Position numbers and translations under genes: made by a program
The notes under the pieces: generated by a model
Told to the model about the DNA's origin: nothing
Database searches by the model: none
The model's input: the letters and a program-made list of their open reading frames with translations, nothing else
In this document: piece by piece, positions 1-9,764 of the stretch
Layout: every line of letters starts with the position of its first letter
Numbering within the stretch: position 1 is the stretch's first letter
NCBI GenBank assembly: GCA_033558025.1
Contig: JAUCEF010000017.1
Coordinates: 4,092,001-4,156,000, forward strand
Length of the DNA: 64,000 bases
Reading direction: 5' to 3'
Source of the DNA: Phytophthora sp. 'mugwort'
Taxonomy: Eukaryota > Oomycota > Peronosporomycetes > Peronosporales > Peronosporaceae

Positions 1-2049
1 ACGGGACCGTCGATCGTCACCGTCAGCGGGCCCTGCTCCGTCTCGACCACGGTCTTGGTGCCAATGCCGCCTTCATTACCCTCGGTCGGGTATGTCGGGT
101 ATGTCGGGTAGCCGCCGCCGCCCTCGGTGGTCGTGGACGGAACCGTCACGGTCGTGATCGTGCCGTCGGGGCTTGGGATTTCAAGCTCGTTCTTGCCGTC
201 TGCCATCGGCGTCACGTCCACAGTCGTGGTCTTGGTCGTGCCGTCTGCTTCCGTGATCGTCACTTCCTGCTTGTCATTAATAACGGGACCGTCGATCGTC
301 ACTGTCAGCGGGCCCTGCTCCGTCTCGACCACGGTCTTGGTGCCAATGCCGCCTTCATTACCCTCGGTCGGGTATGTCGGGTATGTCGGGTAGCCGCCGC
401 CGCCCTCGGTGGTCGTGGACGGAACCGTCACGGTCGTGATCGTGCCGTCGGGGCTTGGGATTTCAAGCTCGTTCTTGCCGTCTGCCATCGGCGTCACGTC
501 CACAGTCGTGGTCTTGGTCGTGCCGTCTGCTTCCGTGATCGTCACTTCCTGCTTGTCATTGATAACGGGACCGTCGATCGTCACCGTCAGCGGGCCCTGC
601 TCCGTCTCGACCACGGTCTTGGTGCCAATGCCGCCTTCATTACCCTCGGTCGGGTATGTCGGGTATGTCGGGTAGCCGCCGCCGCCCTCGGTGGTCGTGG
701 ACGGAACCGTCACGGTCGTGATCGTGCCGTCGGGGCTTGGGATTTCAAGCTCGTTCTTGCCGTCTGCCATCGGCGTCACGTCCACAGTCGTGGTCTTGGT
801 CGTGCCGTCTGCTTCCGTGATCGTCACTTCCTGCTTGTCATTGATAACGGGACCGTCGATCGTCACCGTCAGCGGGCCCTGCTCCGTCTCGACCACGGTC
901 TTGGTGCCAATGCCGCCTTCATTACCCTCGGTCGGGTATGTCGGGTATGTCGGGTAGCCGCCGCCGCCCTCGGTGGTCGTGGACGGAACCGTCACGGTCG
1001 TGATCGTGCCGTCGGGGCTTGGGATTTCAAGCTCGTTCTTGCCGTCTGCCATCGGCGTCACGTCCACAGTCGTGGTCTTGGTCGTGCCGTCTGCTTCCGT
1101 GATCGTCACTTCCTGCTTGTCATTGATAACGGGACCGTCGATCGTCACCGTCAGCGGGCCCTGCTCCGTCTCGACCACGGTCTTGGTGCCAATGCCGCCT
1201 TCATTACCCTCGGTCGGGTATGTCGGGTATGTCGGGTAGCCGCCGCCGCCCTCGGTGGTCGTGGACGGAACCGTCACGGTCGTGATCGTGCCGTCGGGGC
1301 TTGGGATTTCAAGCTCGTTCTTGCCGTCTGCCATCGGCGTCACGTCCACAGTCGTGGTCTTGGTCGTGCCGTCTGCTTCCGTGATCGTCACTTCCTGCTT
1401 GTCATTGATAACGGGACCGTCGATCGTCACCGTCAGCGGGCCCTGCTCCGTCTCGACCACGGTCTTGGTGCCAATGCCGCCTTCATTACCCTCGGTCGGG
1501 TATGTCGGGTATGTCGGGTAGCCGCCGCCGCCCTCGGTGGTCGTGGACGGAACCGTCACGGTCGTGATCGTGCCGTCGGGGCTTGGGATTTCAAGCTCGT
1601 TCTTGCCGTCTGCCATCGGCGTCACGTCCACAGTCGTGGTCTTGGTCGTGCCGTCTGCTTCCGTGATCGTCACTTCCTGCTTGTCATTGATAACGGGACC
1701 GTCGATCGTCACCGTCAGCGGGCCCTGCTCCGTCTCGACCACGGTCTTGGTGCCAATGCCGCCTTCATTACCCTCGGTCGGGTATGTCGGGTATGTCGGG
1801 TAGCCGCCGCCGCCCTCGGTGGTCGTGGACGGAACCGTCACGGTCGTGATCGTGCCGTCGGGGCTTGGGATTTCAAGCTCGTTCTTGCCGTCTGCCATCG
1901 GCGTCACGTCCACAGTCGTGGTCTTGGTCGTGCCGTCTGCTTCCGTGATCGTCACTTCCTGCTTGTCATTGATAACGGGACCGTCGATCGTCACCGTCAG
2001 CGGGCCCTGCTCCGTCTCGACCACGGTCTTGGTGCCGATGCCGCCTTCA
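1..2049. repeat. Coding tandem repeat, 282 bp unit, more than 7 copies
   Basis: A 282 bp unit (94 codons, so frame is preserved) repeats head to tail from the window edge to about 2049. The copies are almost identical: I noticed only isolated differences, for example near 280 and 303 in the leftmost copy and at 2038 in the last one. Such uniformity implies recent expansion or ongoing homogenisation and suggests copy-number polymorphism between strains. Confidence 0.95.
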
Positions 2050-2969
2050 GTGGGAACGTTGTTTTCTGGTACGGTTATGGTGGTAGTCTCCCCACCTGTT
2101 GAAGGAATGTCTAATCTCTCTCCACCTGATGGGGTCTGCTCTACTTGGACAGTTGTCGTCACCACCGAATCGCCGGTCTTGATCTCGATCTTCTGTTCAC
2201 CATCGACGGGTGGTCCGATTAGGGTGACAGTCTGCTCGCCTCCTCCAGAAACGGGGACCGCAATGGGCGCACTGGTTGCAGCTTCCGTGTCTGGGAACAT
2301 CTCCATGTACTTCTGCGGGATCTCGATAGGAGTTTCAAAGCAGTACACTTCCAACATGTAGTAGAGCGAGTCGATGGTATTGCGGTTGAAAGTCAACGTC
2401 CTCTTCTTGGTCTACAGAATCACACACACATACACACAACTGAAGTCAGCACCACAGAAAACGACAAGGAACTGCGACGGGTACGACCGTACCGGGACCA
2501 TGGCCTTCTTGACACAGGCAGTGTCGCTCACGATCTTGTCGTTTAGCTGGTCGTACAGGTCCTCCTTGACAATCTCGGGCAGCTCGGAGTTCGCAATGTT
2601 CTCCTTGTCTTTCGCCCAAACTTCGTGCAGGTCCTTCATATACTCTCCGTACGCCACGACGCCATCCCCGTCCTCATCCAGCTCGTCGAAGCTGGGGAAA
2701 TACGGGTCGCCCATAGTCTCGAGGAAGTCGGGGACCACCAAACTCGCCGCCATTTGTTGCTTTGCCGGCGTCGCAATCGTGGCCGACTGCGCAGACCTCA
2801 GTGTGGCGTACCCCACACCCACCGTCGCGCCCATCAAAAGCGTCACCGTCCCCGCTATCGCTAGCCGCTTCTTTTGCCTGCGCTTCGAGTAGGGGCGATC
2901 CGGCGACGCGACGCGGCGAATGAAGGTCGTCTCTTCATTCTCGCTGCCGTAGTTGCTGGGAGACTTCAT
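1..2969 (-). CDS. EF-hand, single-pass membrane protein with 94-residue tandem repeats (3' end outside window)
   Basis: Exon 1 is 2969-2493 and exon 2 is 2411-1, open to the window edge; the 81 bp intron 2412-2492 has a GTACGG donor and CTGTAG acceptor and keeps frame. Residues 33-58 form one hydrophobic helix after a basic cytosolic-type stretch (KRRQKKR), so a type II signal-anchor protein is inferred. Residues 98-109 are a good EF-hand loop (D98, D100, D102, G103, E109). After a unique segment and one diverged unit, the protein becomes an array of 94-residue Thr/Val/Pro-rich, probably beta-rich units that each carry a GGYPTYPTYPTEG linker. The array runs off the window, so length is unknown. 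No catalytic domain is visible. A calcium-sensing surface or wall-associated protein is plausible but is inference. The open frames on the opposite strand of each repeat are shadows. Confidence 0.8.
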
Positions 2970-3376
2970 GGTGCCAGCACCGGTCGTCGACAGCTAAGGT
3001 TTTGACCTGGTCTCCTAGGTTTCGCGAGCGTTTAAAGCGATGTTCCTTGCGCTAGGCAAATCGAGAAGTGGGGGAACCGAAACGTTGACAAAATCAAGAC
3101 CTGTGTCTTCATACAATCGACTCGAAAGCCGCGCTTGAACGGCGGCCAACGCGTTCGAACAGTCTCTCCTTTGAGCGCTCTGAGCCGCATATCGACGATC
3201 TTGTTGAAAAGCCGAAGGTCCTCATCGAGATCCAAAGATTTGGCCTGGTCCCGTATCCAGATGAACCGTCACATCGCACTCGGATCTTACATCGAGACCG
3301 CACATTTCCGTCTCTCCGTCTTGAGGGACGGATCACTTGACACGTGCGGCTACGAGGGCTCCGATAGTTAAGAGGC
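2970..3376. other. Intergenic, no gene seen
   Basis: About 400 bp between the start of the EF-hand repeat gene and the stop of the ankyrin gene, both on the minus strand. It must hold the promoter of the first and the 3' end of the second. The short open frames here show no codon pattern or homology that I recognise. Confidence 0.6.
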
Positions 3377-5712
3377 TTACGGGTTGTTGGCCTTTCGGAA
3401 GACTGGGTGACCCGCTTGCCTCGGCCAATGCAGCTGTGAGGCGTGTGCCAGGTGGTCGCGTAGCAGGCCGATGTGCGTACGGATACTAGGCTTTAATTTG
3501 CGTTGATTCGATAAGGCATCGGCGCTTGACGTGTGCGTCACTGGCACTGTCATCTCCCATGGGATCTGAACGGGCTCCACAACAAGCTGTCGTGTGTATC
3601 TCGTCATAGCAGTGCTCAATGGGGATACGCGCCCTTCTCGCTGTGCTCGAGAAGCCCGGATTTCATCTAGTAGTTCCTTCTGGCGGTCTTGGGCTAGCAC
3701 AACGGGTTTCAATGGCGAACGCTCGCCCATAAACCTATCTCGTAGCTCACTGAAGCTCCTGCTGTTCCCGGTGTTGAAGCTGTTGGTCTTTTCGTTATTG
3801 TTGCTGCTGGAGTTAGTCGGCCACGGCGTAGATGGCGGCAGGATTAACTCGTCGTCTTCGAAGTCATACAATGAATCGGAATCCGAGTCCTCGGACCGCG
3901 TCGTCCTCATTAATGCTGTTCTTGGGCCCGTGCGAGCCGTAGTACGGACGTGACGCCCCATCGAACGTAGTTGAGCTTGACGAGATGCTGTAGCATGAGG
4001 GGATTTAGGCTTAAAGTGATGACCTCGACTATTGTGAACGCCATCTTCCCCCTCTGGCGGTCGGACGAGGTCCTCGACCGGACGGTGGTGCCACTTCTTG
4101 GCCAAGTACACGACGCTCCTTTTGTCTTCGTTGATCACACTGGCACTTGCCCCATACTCTAGCAGTACTTGAGTAGCCACTTCATTCCCGTTCATCGCCG
4201 CGAAATGCATAGGTGTGTTAAGCTTCATCGACTTGGCGTTCACATCTGCTCCGTTCGCAATGATATTACGTAAAAGCTGTCGCTCTCGGCAGAAAGCTGC
4301 AAGATAATGCAGCGGGCTATGAGCTTGTTTATTCGGATGAGAAGGGTTTGCCCCAACGTTCAATAGAAGACGGACGACTTCTAGTTGACCACCAAGACAT
4401 GCCTGCAGAAGAGGTGTTTGGCCGTCAGCGTCGACTGCATCCAGCATTGCTCCTGCTGCCAGCAGCTCCTTAACCACATCAATCTCTTCTGTCATGACTG
4501 CCAAGTGCAATGGAGTCCATCCGCCGTCCCTGGTAGCAGTATTCATTTGAACTTTCCCACTCCGAATCAACGCGATCGACACCTGGCGGAAGTTTTTGAT
4601 GATCGCTGTGTGTAAACAACTCTGTCCATTTCTTTGGTCGAGACTGCTGAACGTTGCGTACCATTGATCGACAGGAGTATGAACCAAGAACACGGCGATA
4701 AGTTTGTCAATGTTGAACGTCTGTTGGAGCGCAAGATGAAGCGCATTGGAACCTCTTCGATCGCGCAGGTCGGCTTTTGCCCCATCCAGCTTCAGTAACA
4801 ACTCCACACACGCGATATGACCGTGTAGTGAGGCAAGATGTAAGGCCGTTCGCTTCTCGTCCTGAGTCACAAGATCCACCAAAGACCTGACGATGGTATC
4901 TCGTCGAGATGGCGTCAACAACTCGGCCAGAACCCCCTCACTGCCATTTGCGGCTGCAATATGCACCAACGAGTTTCCGTCGGTATCAAGACTTAGCAAA
5001 ATGGCTTCAGTCTCTCTCGTTAACATCGCGGTAAGATATTGAAACAATTCCGTCAGTCGCAACTCTGCCAACACATGGAAGACACTCTACCAAGCAAAAC
5101 AAAAGGTAGATCAGCCTATCTGTTAGCTTAAAGGTTATTACATGACCCTCTCCCTACCTGTTGCGTGTAGTCTTTCGTGGTCAAGTCCGCTCCCAAATTT
5201 AAAAGCAGCTTCACTAGCTGCATGTCATTAGTCCTGCATGCCCGATGCAATGGTGGTAGTCCCGCCTTATTGGTGCTCACAAAATACGCCCTCTTGACAT
5301 CTTCTGGAGCGACTGTTAGACTGGCCTCGATGAACTCGAGCAGTCTCAGATCAATGGCCATGTTCCACTTGTCCGTGTCGGACTTAAGTTGCGTCAACAT
5401 GGCGGTCTCCTGTCTCAGTTTCTGCTGCTTCGCGGCCTCGTAGCGACTCTGATGGGTCTGTAATTGGGTGGTGTAGTGGTCCTCCCACATCATCTGCCGA
5501 CTTTCACGAGCTTCGTGCTTGCCATTCCGAAGCGCCTCGAGGCTTTCGGAGCAGTCGGAAATCTCCGACGTGTTAAAACTTTCGGACTGGTACACGAACT
5601 CGCGTTGAAACTTGAGCGCTGCAGCCACTTGAGCCTCGGGAATCTGGCCCCGTTGTCGTCGTCGCGGGGCCTCGTCCATCAAGCGGAGCCGTTCCTCCAG
5701 CAGCGACGTCAT
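3377..5712 (-). CDS. Ankyrin-repeat protein, 754 aa
   Basis: Two exons: 5712-5158 (185 codons) and 5086-3377 (569 codons plus stop). The intron 5087-5157 (71 bp) has a GTAGGG donor and GGTAG acceptor, phase 0. The N-terminal 130 residues are charged and helical, probably coiled coil. From about residue 145 there are eight to nine ankyrin repeats with typical cores such as TPLHLAV, TALHLAS and TPMHFAAMNG, interrupted by the intron. The C-terminal 200 residues are low-complexity, with an acidic DSDSDSLYDFEDDE stretch and no domain. Ankyrin arrays bind partner proteins; the partner cannot be inferred. The start ATG is the first in the open frame. It is divergent from the small SPT-like gene (189 bp apart), so the two may share a promoter region. 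Confidence 0.85.
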
Positions 5713-5901
5713 GTTCTGGAAGACGTCTACAAATGGCTACATTGTTATTTTCGTATGTATTGTGATAACTAATACGTATTCATACAAGTACCACATGTCG
5801 CGCAGTACCTTCGATTAAGTATATTTCGCCCCGTTAAAATTCATACGCGCCATCAAGCGACAAAGCAGTGAAGAGGTGACCAGGCGAGAAGCTGATCGAC
5901 C

Positions 5902-6155
5902 ATGTTCGACTACGTTGCGCGTCAGTACCGTTGGTACAAGCTCGAGTTCGGGCTCACCATGCTTAGCTGGTGGGAGGTGGCCATCTTCAGTGCGTGTTCC
6001 CGTCCCCATACGTCCAGTATTAGCCTCAAACCGTCGTCTAACTGTATCCCCCCTTTTGATACTTCCCAGACAGCTTCCTGCTGCTCGTAACGAGTGTTAC
6101 AGGCTACTACGTCTACAGCTTTGGCAGCCACGTCGCCGGCTTCCTCCAGAACTAG
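5902..6155 (+). CDS. Serine palmitoyltransferase small subunit-like protein, 57 aa
   Basis: Exon 1 is 5902-5989, exon 2 is 6070-6155; the 80 bp intron (GTGCGT..CCCAG) splits the Asn codon of an IFNS motif. Joined, it encodes a 57-residue protein with a Tyr-rich amphipathic start, then LTMLSWWEVAIFNS and one hydrophobic segment. This spacing (Y..Y, L..L..WE, FNS, then a membrane helix) is the signature of the ssSPT family (human SPTSSA/B), small ER proteins that bind and activate the catalytic SPT dimer in the first step of sphingolipid synthesis. Family members are 60-80 residues, so the length fits. Because both exons are tiny, it is easily missed by gene finders. The family call rests on motif recognition, not on a search. 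Confidence 0.72.
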
Positions 6156-6429
6156 AAGAAACACTACAAGGCACAATGGCTTCAAGGAATCAGATAACAG
6201 AGGTCGGAGGCTATAGGACTGCAGAACGGGGGGGAGGGGGGGGAATAAGCAGGAGTTAATAGCAACGTTGGTTGGTAAATGCAGCTCGTCCTTGGTTTTT
6301 TATAATGTATTTTATGCTTGAATGCAGAGGTTTCATGAGACGGCGAGGTGCATTAGTATTATTAGGGGGACAGAGGTGTAAGGGGAGTTTTGAGGTGGGA
6401 AGAGCAGCTTAGAACCGACAGAGAGAAGG

Positions 6430-7722
6430 ATGGAGGACTTCGACTGCGATGATTTCGAGAGTGAGTTGTTCGTGCGCCTTGAGGATGCTTAGTGAGCTGA
6501 CGGGCTGTGTTTGTGGCCATCAGAGACGCTCAAGGTGATTGTGGTTGGCAATGGCAACGTGGGCAAGACGAGCATGACAACGCGCTACGCTAAGGGTAGA
6601 TACACAGGCACGTACAAAAAGACAATTGGAGTGGACTTTATGGAGAAGACGGTGGAGCTACGTGACCTGGGCGAGACTATCAACCTCATGATCTGGGATA
6701 CTGCCGGACAGGAAGAGTTCGACACGCTTACGAGCAGATACTACAAAGGTGGGTGAAATGTATGGTTATGCAGTGTAATGTGGAGTCGTAATGTTTTGCT
6801 TGGTAAACCACACAGGTGCTGGAGCGGTGATCTACGTGTTCTCGACTGTAGATCGAGCCTCATTCGATGATCTGCCCAAGTGGAAGCGCAAAGTGGAAGA
6901 AGAATGCGGTCCGATCTGCAGCGTTCTGGTTCAGAACAAGATCGATTTGGAGGATGCCGCGGCAATGACGCATGACGAGGTCGAGGACATCGCCGACTAC
7001 TTGAACATGCGCCTGTATCGTTCCTGTGTTCAAGACAACATTAACGTGGGCGAAGGTTCGTAGAACGCGGAATATGAACACACCAAAATGTGCGCATACT
7101 CACTTGAAAAATAATGTTATTGTTCACAGTCTTTCGCTATCTCTGTCGCAAGTTCCTAAAAAGTGTCGACGATGGTGATGAAATGGTGCATGCTGTCACT
7201 GACATCTCGACACTGAGTCAGACTGTAAAACCTACGGACAATTCGCGTCGCAACTCCCCACCAAAACACAGAATGAAGCGTGAGATCTCAGAGATCTCGG
7301 AGGTCGATTCAGAGCGCACGTCAACTGCAGCTCCGTCGCCTACAACTCAAGCTCAATTAAGTGTAGGATTTCCTCCCTCTTCACCAACTATTGTCAATCA
7401 CGATTATGCGAGTGACAGCGAGACGGATTCTCCACGAAGAGGTCGCAAAGTGGATGATGATGACGACAAAGACAAAGCCCGAAAGCAGGACAATCGGCGC
7501 GGTGCTTCGAAACGCGGCTCGGGCCAAGCCAAAGCTGAAACTGTGCAAGACGCAGAGATATCGCCACGCCGCGCTCCGCATGGACGCGAGTTGGAGTACG
7601 AAGACGATGACATCGACGAGGGCGAAAGTGTGGGTTCTTCGGGACCACCAAAGTTAAAACCAAGCAAACGACGCACAAACGGCAAGAAAACCCACCCACC
7701 ACCAGAGTGTGTCATTTCCTAA
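6430..7722 (+). CDS. Rab23-type small GTPase with long C-terminal tail and CaaX box, 362 aa
   Basis: Four exons: 6430-6460, 6524-6748, 6816-7055, 7130-7722, with introns of 60-75 bp; total 1089 bp in frame. All G motifs are present: P-loop GNGNVGKT (19-26), switch I YKKTIGVDF (41-49), DTAGQE (69-74) and NKID (126-129). YKKTIGVDF, VLVQNKIDL and the LYRSCVQDNINVGEVFRYL region are hallmarks of Rab23, which acts in ciliary and endosomal traffic in animals. The G5 motif is SCV rather than SAK, as is also usual for Rab23. The protein ends in CVIS, a CaaX prenylation box; Rab23 likewise uses a single C-terminal Cys. Unusual is a hydrophilic, acidic tail of about 190 residues between the G domain and the CaaX. 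Flagellated zoospores make a ciliary role plausible, but that is inference. Confidence 0.85.
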
Positions 7723-7892
7723 GAGAATAATGAACGCTTAAGTGATTTTTTTCTCTCCCAATTGCAAATATTTCGAAGTAAACGCGTGATTTTGATCTGC
7801 ATTGCACTGCTCCTACCTTCGAGAGCTTGCTTACTTACATTAAATGATTCTTTAGACATATCGTACTCGCTAACTTTCTTGTCTTCATGGCT

Positions 7893-9764
7893 TTAATAGT
7901 GTTCGCCATGAATTCTCGAGCGTGACATCGAATAGAGATCCGAAAGGAAACCATCCTTGTCTGCATGGCTAGTGCGTCCGTAACGCGGGGCTCGTCGACT
8001 CTGAGGACGGTCACCGTCGTCTGAGTACATGCTGAGGTCGAGGCTATCGAACTCGGCGACGGGAGCAGCTTCCACCACGCCAAGGTCGAAATGACTCAGC
8101 CCCAGACCAGATTCCCCCAACGGGAAGGCAGCAACCTGAGCTCCGTCATCGCTGTCACTCGAGGTGACGGTGAAGCTGCGAGTAGAAGAACTCGACGTCT
8201 TCGGCTCCGATGACTGGTACGGCGATCGGAAAGGAGGCAACGGGGCTGGATGCCCTGGCTGTACGTAACGAGGCTCATGAGGTTGCTGCTTCCGGGGTGC
8301 CGCATACTGGTCTAATGGCGACTGGGATCGTTGCGGAGATTGCTGATGCACTGAAACCTTGCGCTTTTGGTGCACACGGTTCTCCTGCACGCGTTTGTTG
8401 CGTCCTTCTGTCTGGTGTTTGTGCGACCGAGGGGCGGGCGGGTAGGGAGAGAATTTATCCTCCGAGTCGAGATCAGACAGCGACACAGTGTCGCTACGTG
8501 TGCTCTTGCTCTTGGTCCGGTCCCTTCCGGTTGCAACACGTTCACGAAGGTATTCGTCGTCATCATCGTCCTGGCTACTCCAGTCACTGGCCCAGTCGAG
8601 GTAGTTTGAGCGTAAGCTTGTGTCGGCCACAGAGTGTGAACTCTGGGTCCCCTTCACAGAAGACTTCAGGACGTTCTGGCGGCTTGATTCCGTTTGTGGT
8701 CCTCGCAGGGCGACACGCTCCACTTCCGTGTCCGTATCGGCATTTTCGTTCCGAGTCTTCTTGATGGACGCCTCAAAGTTGAGCGAGTCGATGATCACAG
8801 TGTTGTTAATGCAGAGCTTGCAGAACCGTTGCTGGTGTGGGCGGCCGGTCTTGGCGTCAATGTGGAAGATGAAGCGGTAGTCCGAGCACGATTTGCAGAC
8901 GCTCTGGAAACAGCCAGCGCACGGCCGGTTGGTCGACATGAATGATCGGCCGTAGCAAATGTGGCAGAGCGAGCTCGCCGGCCACTTGTTGTGCTGGGCG
9001 TGCTTCATCAGCATTGAATATTTCTTGGCACGGGCGCTCTTGACGCAGCCGGTGACGTTCAATAGCGTTCCAGCGACAACGTATTCGGCAAGACGCTGTG
9101 CTACGGAGTCGAGGTTGTACACGGAAGACCAAATGAAGCACTCGGCGTGAGTATCGTTGTGGTGGCGGTACAGGAAGCACGTCACCTGGTGCTCGCGCTT
9201 GATGCCCTTAATAGCGTCGATCGGCCAGTCCGGGTGGTCGATCGAGTGCAGAACGTGGTAAGCCAGCTCGTTTCCATTGGCGTCGGTGGTCGTACCCATG
9301 CGTTCGTAAGCAAGCACGTCGCGGTGCTTTGACAGTCCCCATGCTGCCTTGGCGGCGAACCACTTGATACCAGCGAAGCGGTACGGTGCATCGAAACTTC
9401 GTCGCTCGGTAACGTTCATAATGCTGCCGTCAACCAACTTATACTTAAGCAATGTCTTGCATGCACGGAGTTCGTCCGTGGTATCGCAATAGAGTCCGTC
9501 CATGACGTCCGTCACGGGTCCGTTAATGAGTCCTGTGCCTTTGAAGAGCGTCACCTGTGGGTCGCGCGTGCCGTACACGCTCTTGTAAATACTAAGCTGT
9601 TTGCGGCGTCGGACGTGGACCCACGCGTCTTCATTGGTGTGACCGCCCTGTGAGGAGTACTCGGCCACGGCGTCGCAAAGGAACGATGTCACATTGCGGT
9701 CATAGCGAGCTTGTTCTTCTGGCGTGAGTTCAATTTGTGGGAATGGCGGGATATTGTCTGTCAT
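7893..9764 (-). CDS. START-like/FYVE-type zinc finger protein, 623 aa
   Basis: Single exon. Residues 1-250 look like the START-like lipid-binding module common in oomycete proteins (for example the W..V..R.. stretch followed by the GLINGPVTDVMDGLY segment). Residues 267-318 form a FYVE/PHD-type finger with eight cysteines (C267, C270, C282, C285, C290, C293, C315, C318). The canonical basic R(R/K)HHCR motif that binds PI3P in true FYVE domains is absent (the segment reads GCFQSVCKSC), so phosphoinositide binding is doubtful. The C-terminal 300 residues are Ser/Asp/Gln-rich and disordered. It is convergent with the Rab gene (170 bp between stops). A function in membrane or lipid recognition is inference from the family. 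Confidence 0.8.
   Translation of the reverse strand: MTDNIPPFPQIELTPEEQARYDRNVTSFLCDAVAEYSSQGGHTNEDAWVHVRRRKQLSIYKSVYGTRDPQVTLFKGTGLINGPVTDVMDGLYCDTTDELRACKTLLKYKLVDGSIMNVTERRSFDAPYRFAGIKWFAAKAAWGLSKHRDVLAYERMGTTTDANGNELAYHVLHSIDHPDWPIDAIKGIKREHQVTCFLYRHHNDTHAECFIWSSVYNLDSVAQRLAEYVVAGTLLNVTGCVKSARAKKYSMLMKHAQHNKWPASSLCHICYGRSFMSTNRPCAGCFQSVCKSCSDYRFIFHIDAKTGRPHQQRFCKLCINNTVIIDSLNFEASIKKTRNENADTDTEVERVALRGPQTESSRQNVLKSSVKGTQSSHSVADTSLRSNYLDWASDWSSQDDDDDEYLRERVATGRDRTKSKSTRSDTVSLSDLDSEDKFSPYPPAPRSHKHQTEGRNKRVQENRVHQKRKVSVHQQSPQRSQSPLDQYAAPRKQQPHEPRYVQPGHPAPLPPFRSPYQSSEPKTSSSSTRSFTVTSSDSDDGAQVAAFPLGESGLGLSHFDLGVVEAAPVAEFDSLDLSMYSDDGDRPQSRRAPRYGRTSHADKDGFLSDLYSMSRSRIHGEHY

Noticed and set aside
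127..2361. Series of 88-codon plus-strand open frames in the tandem repeats
   Set aside because: They are antisense shadows of the 94-residue repeat frame, which joins through a proper intron to an EF-hand exon on the minus strand.
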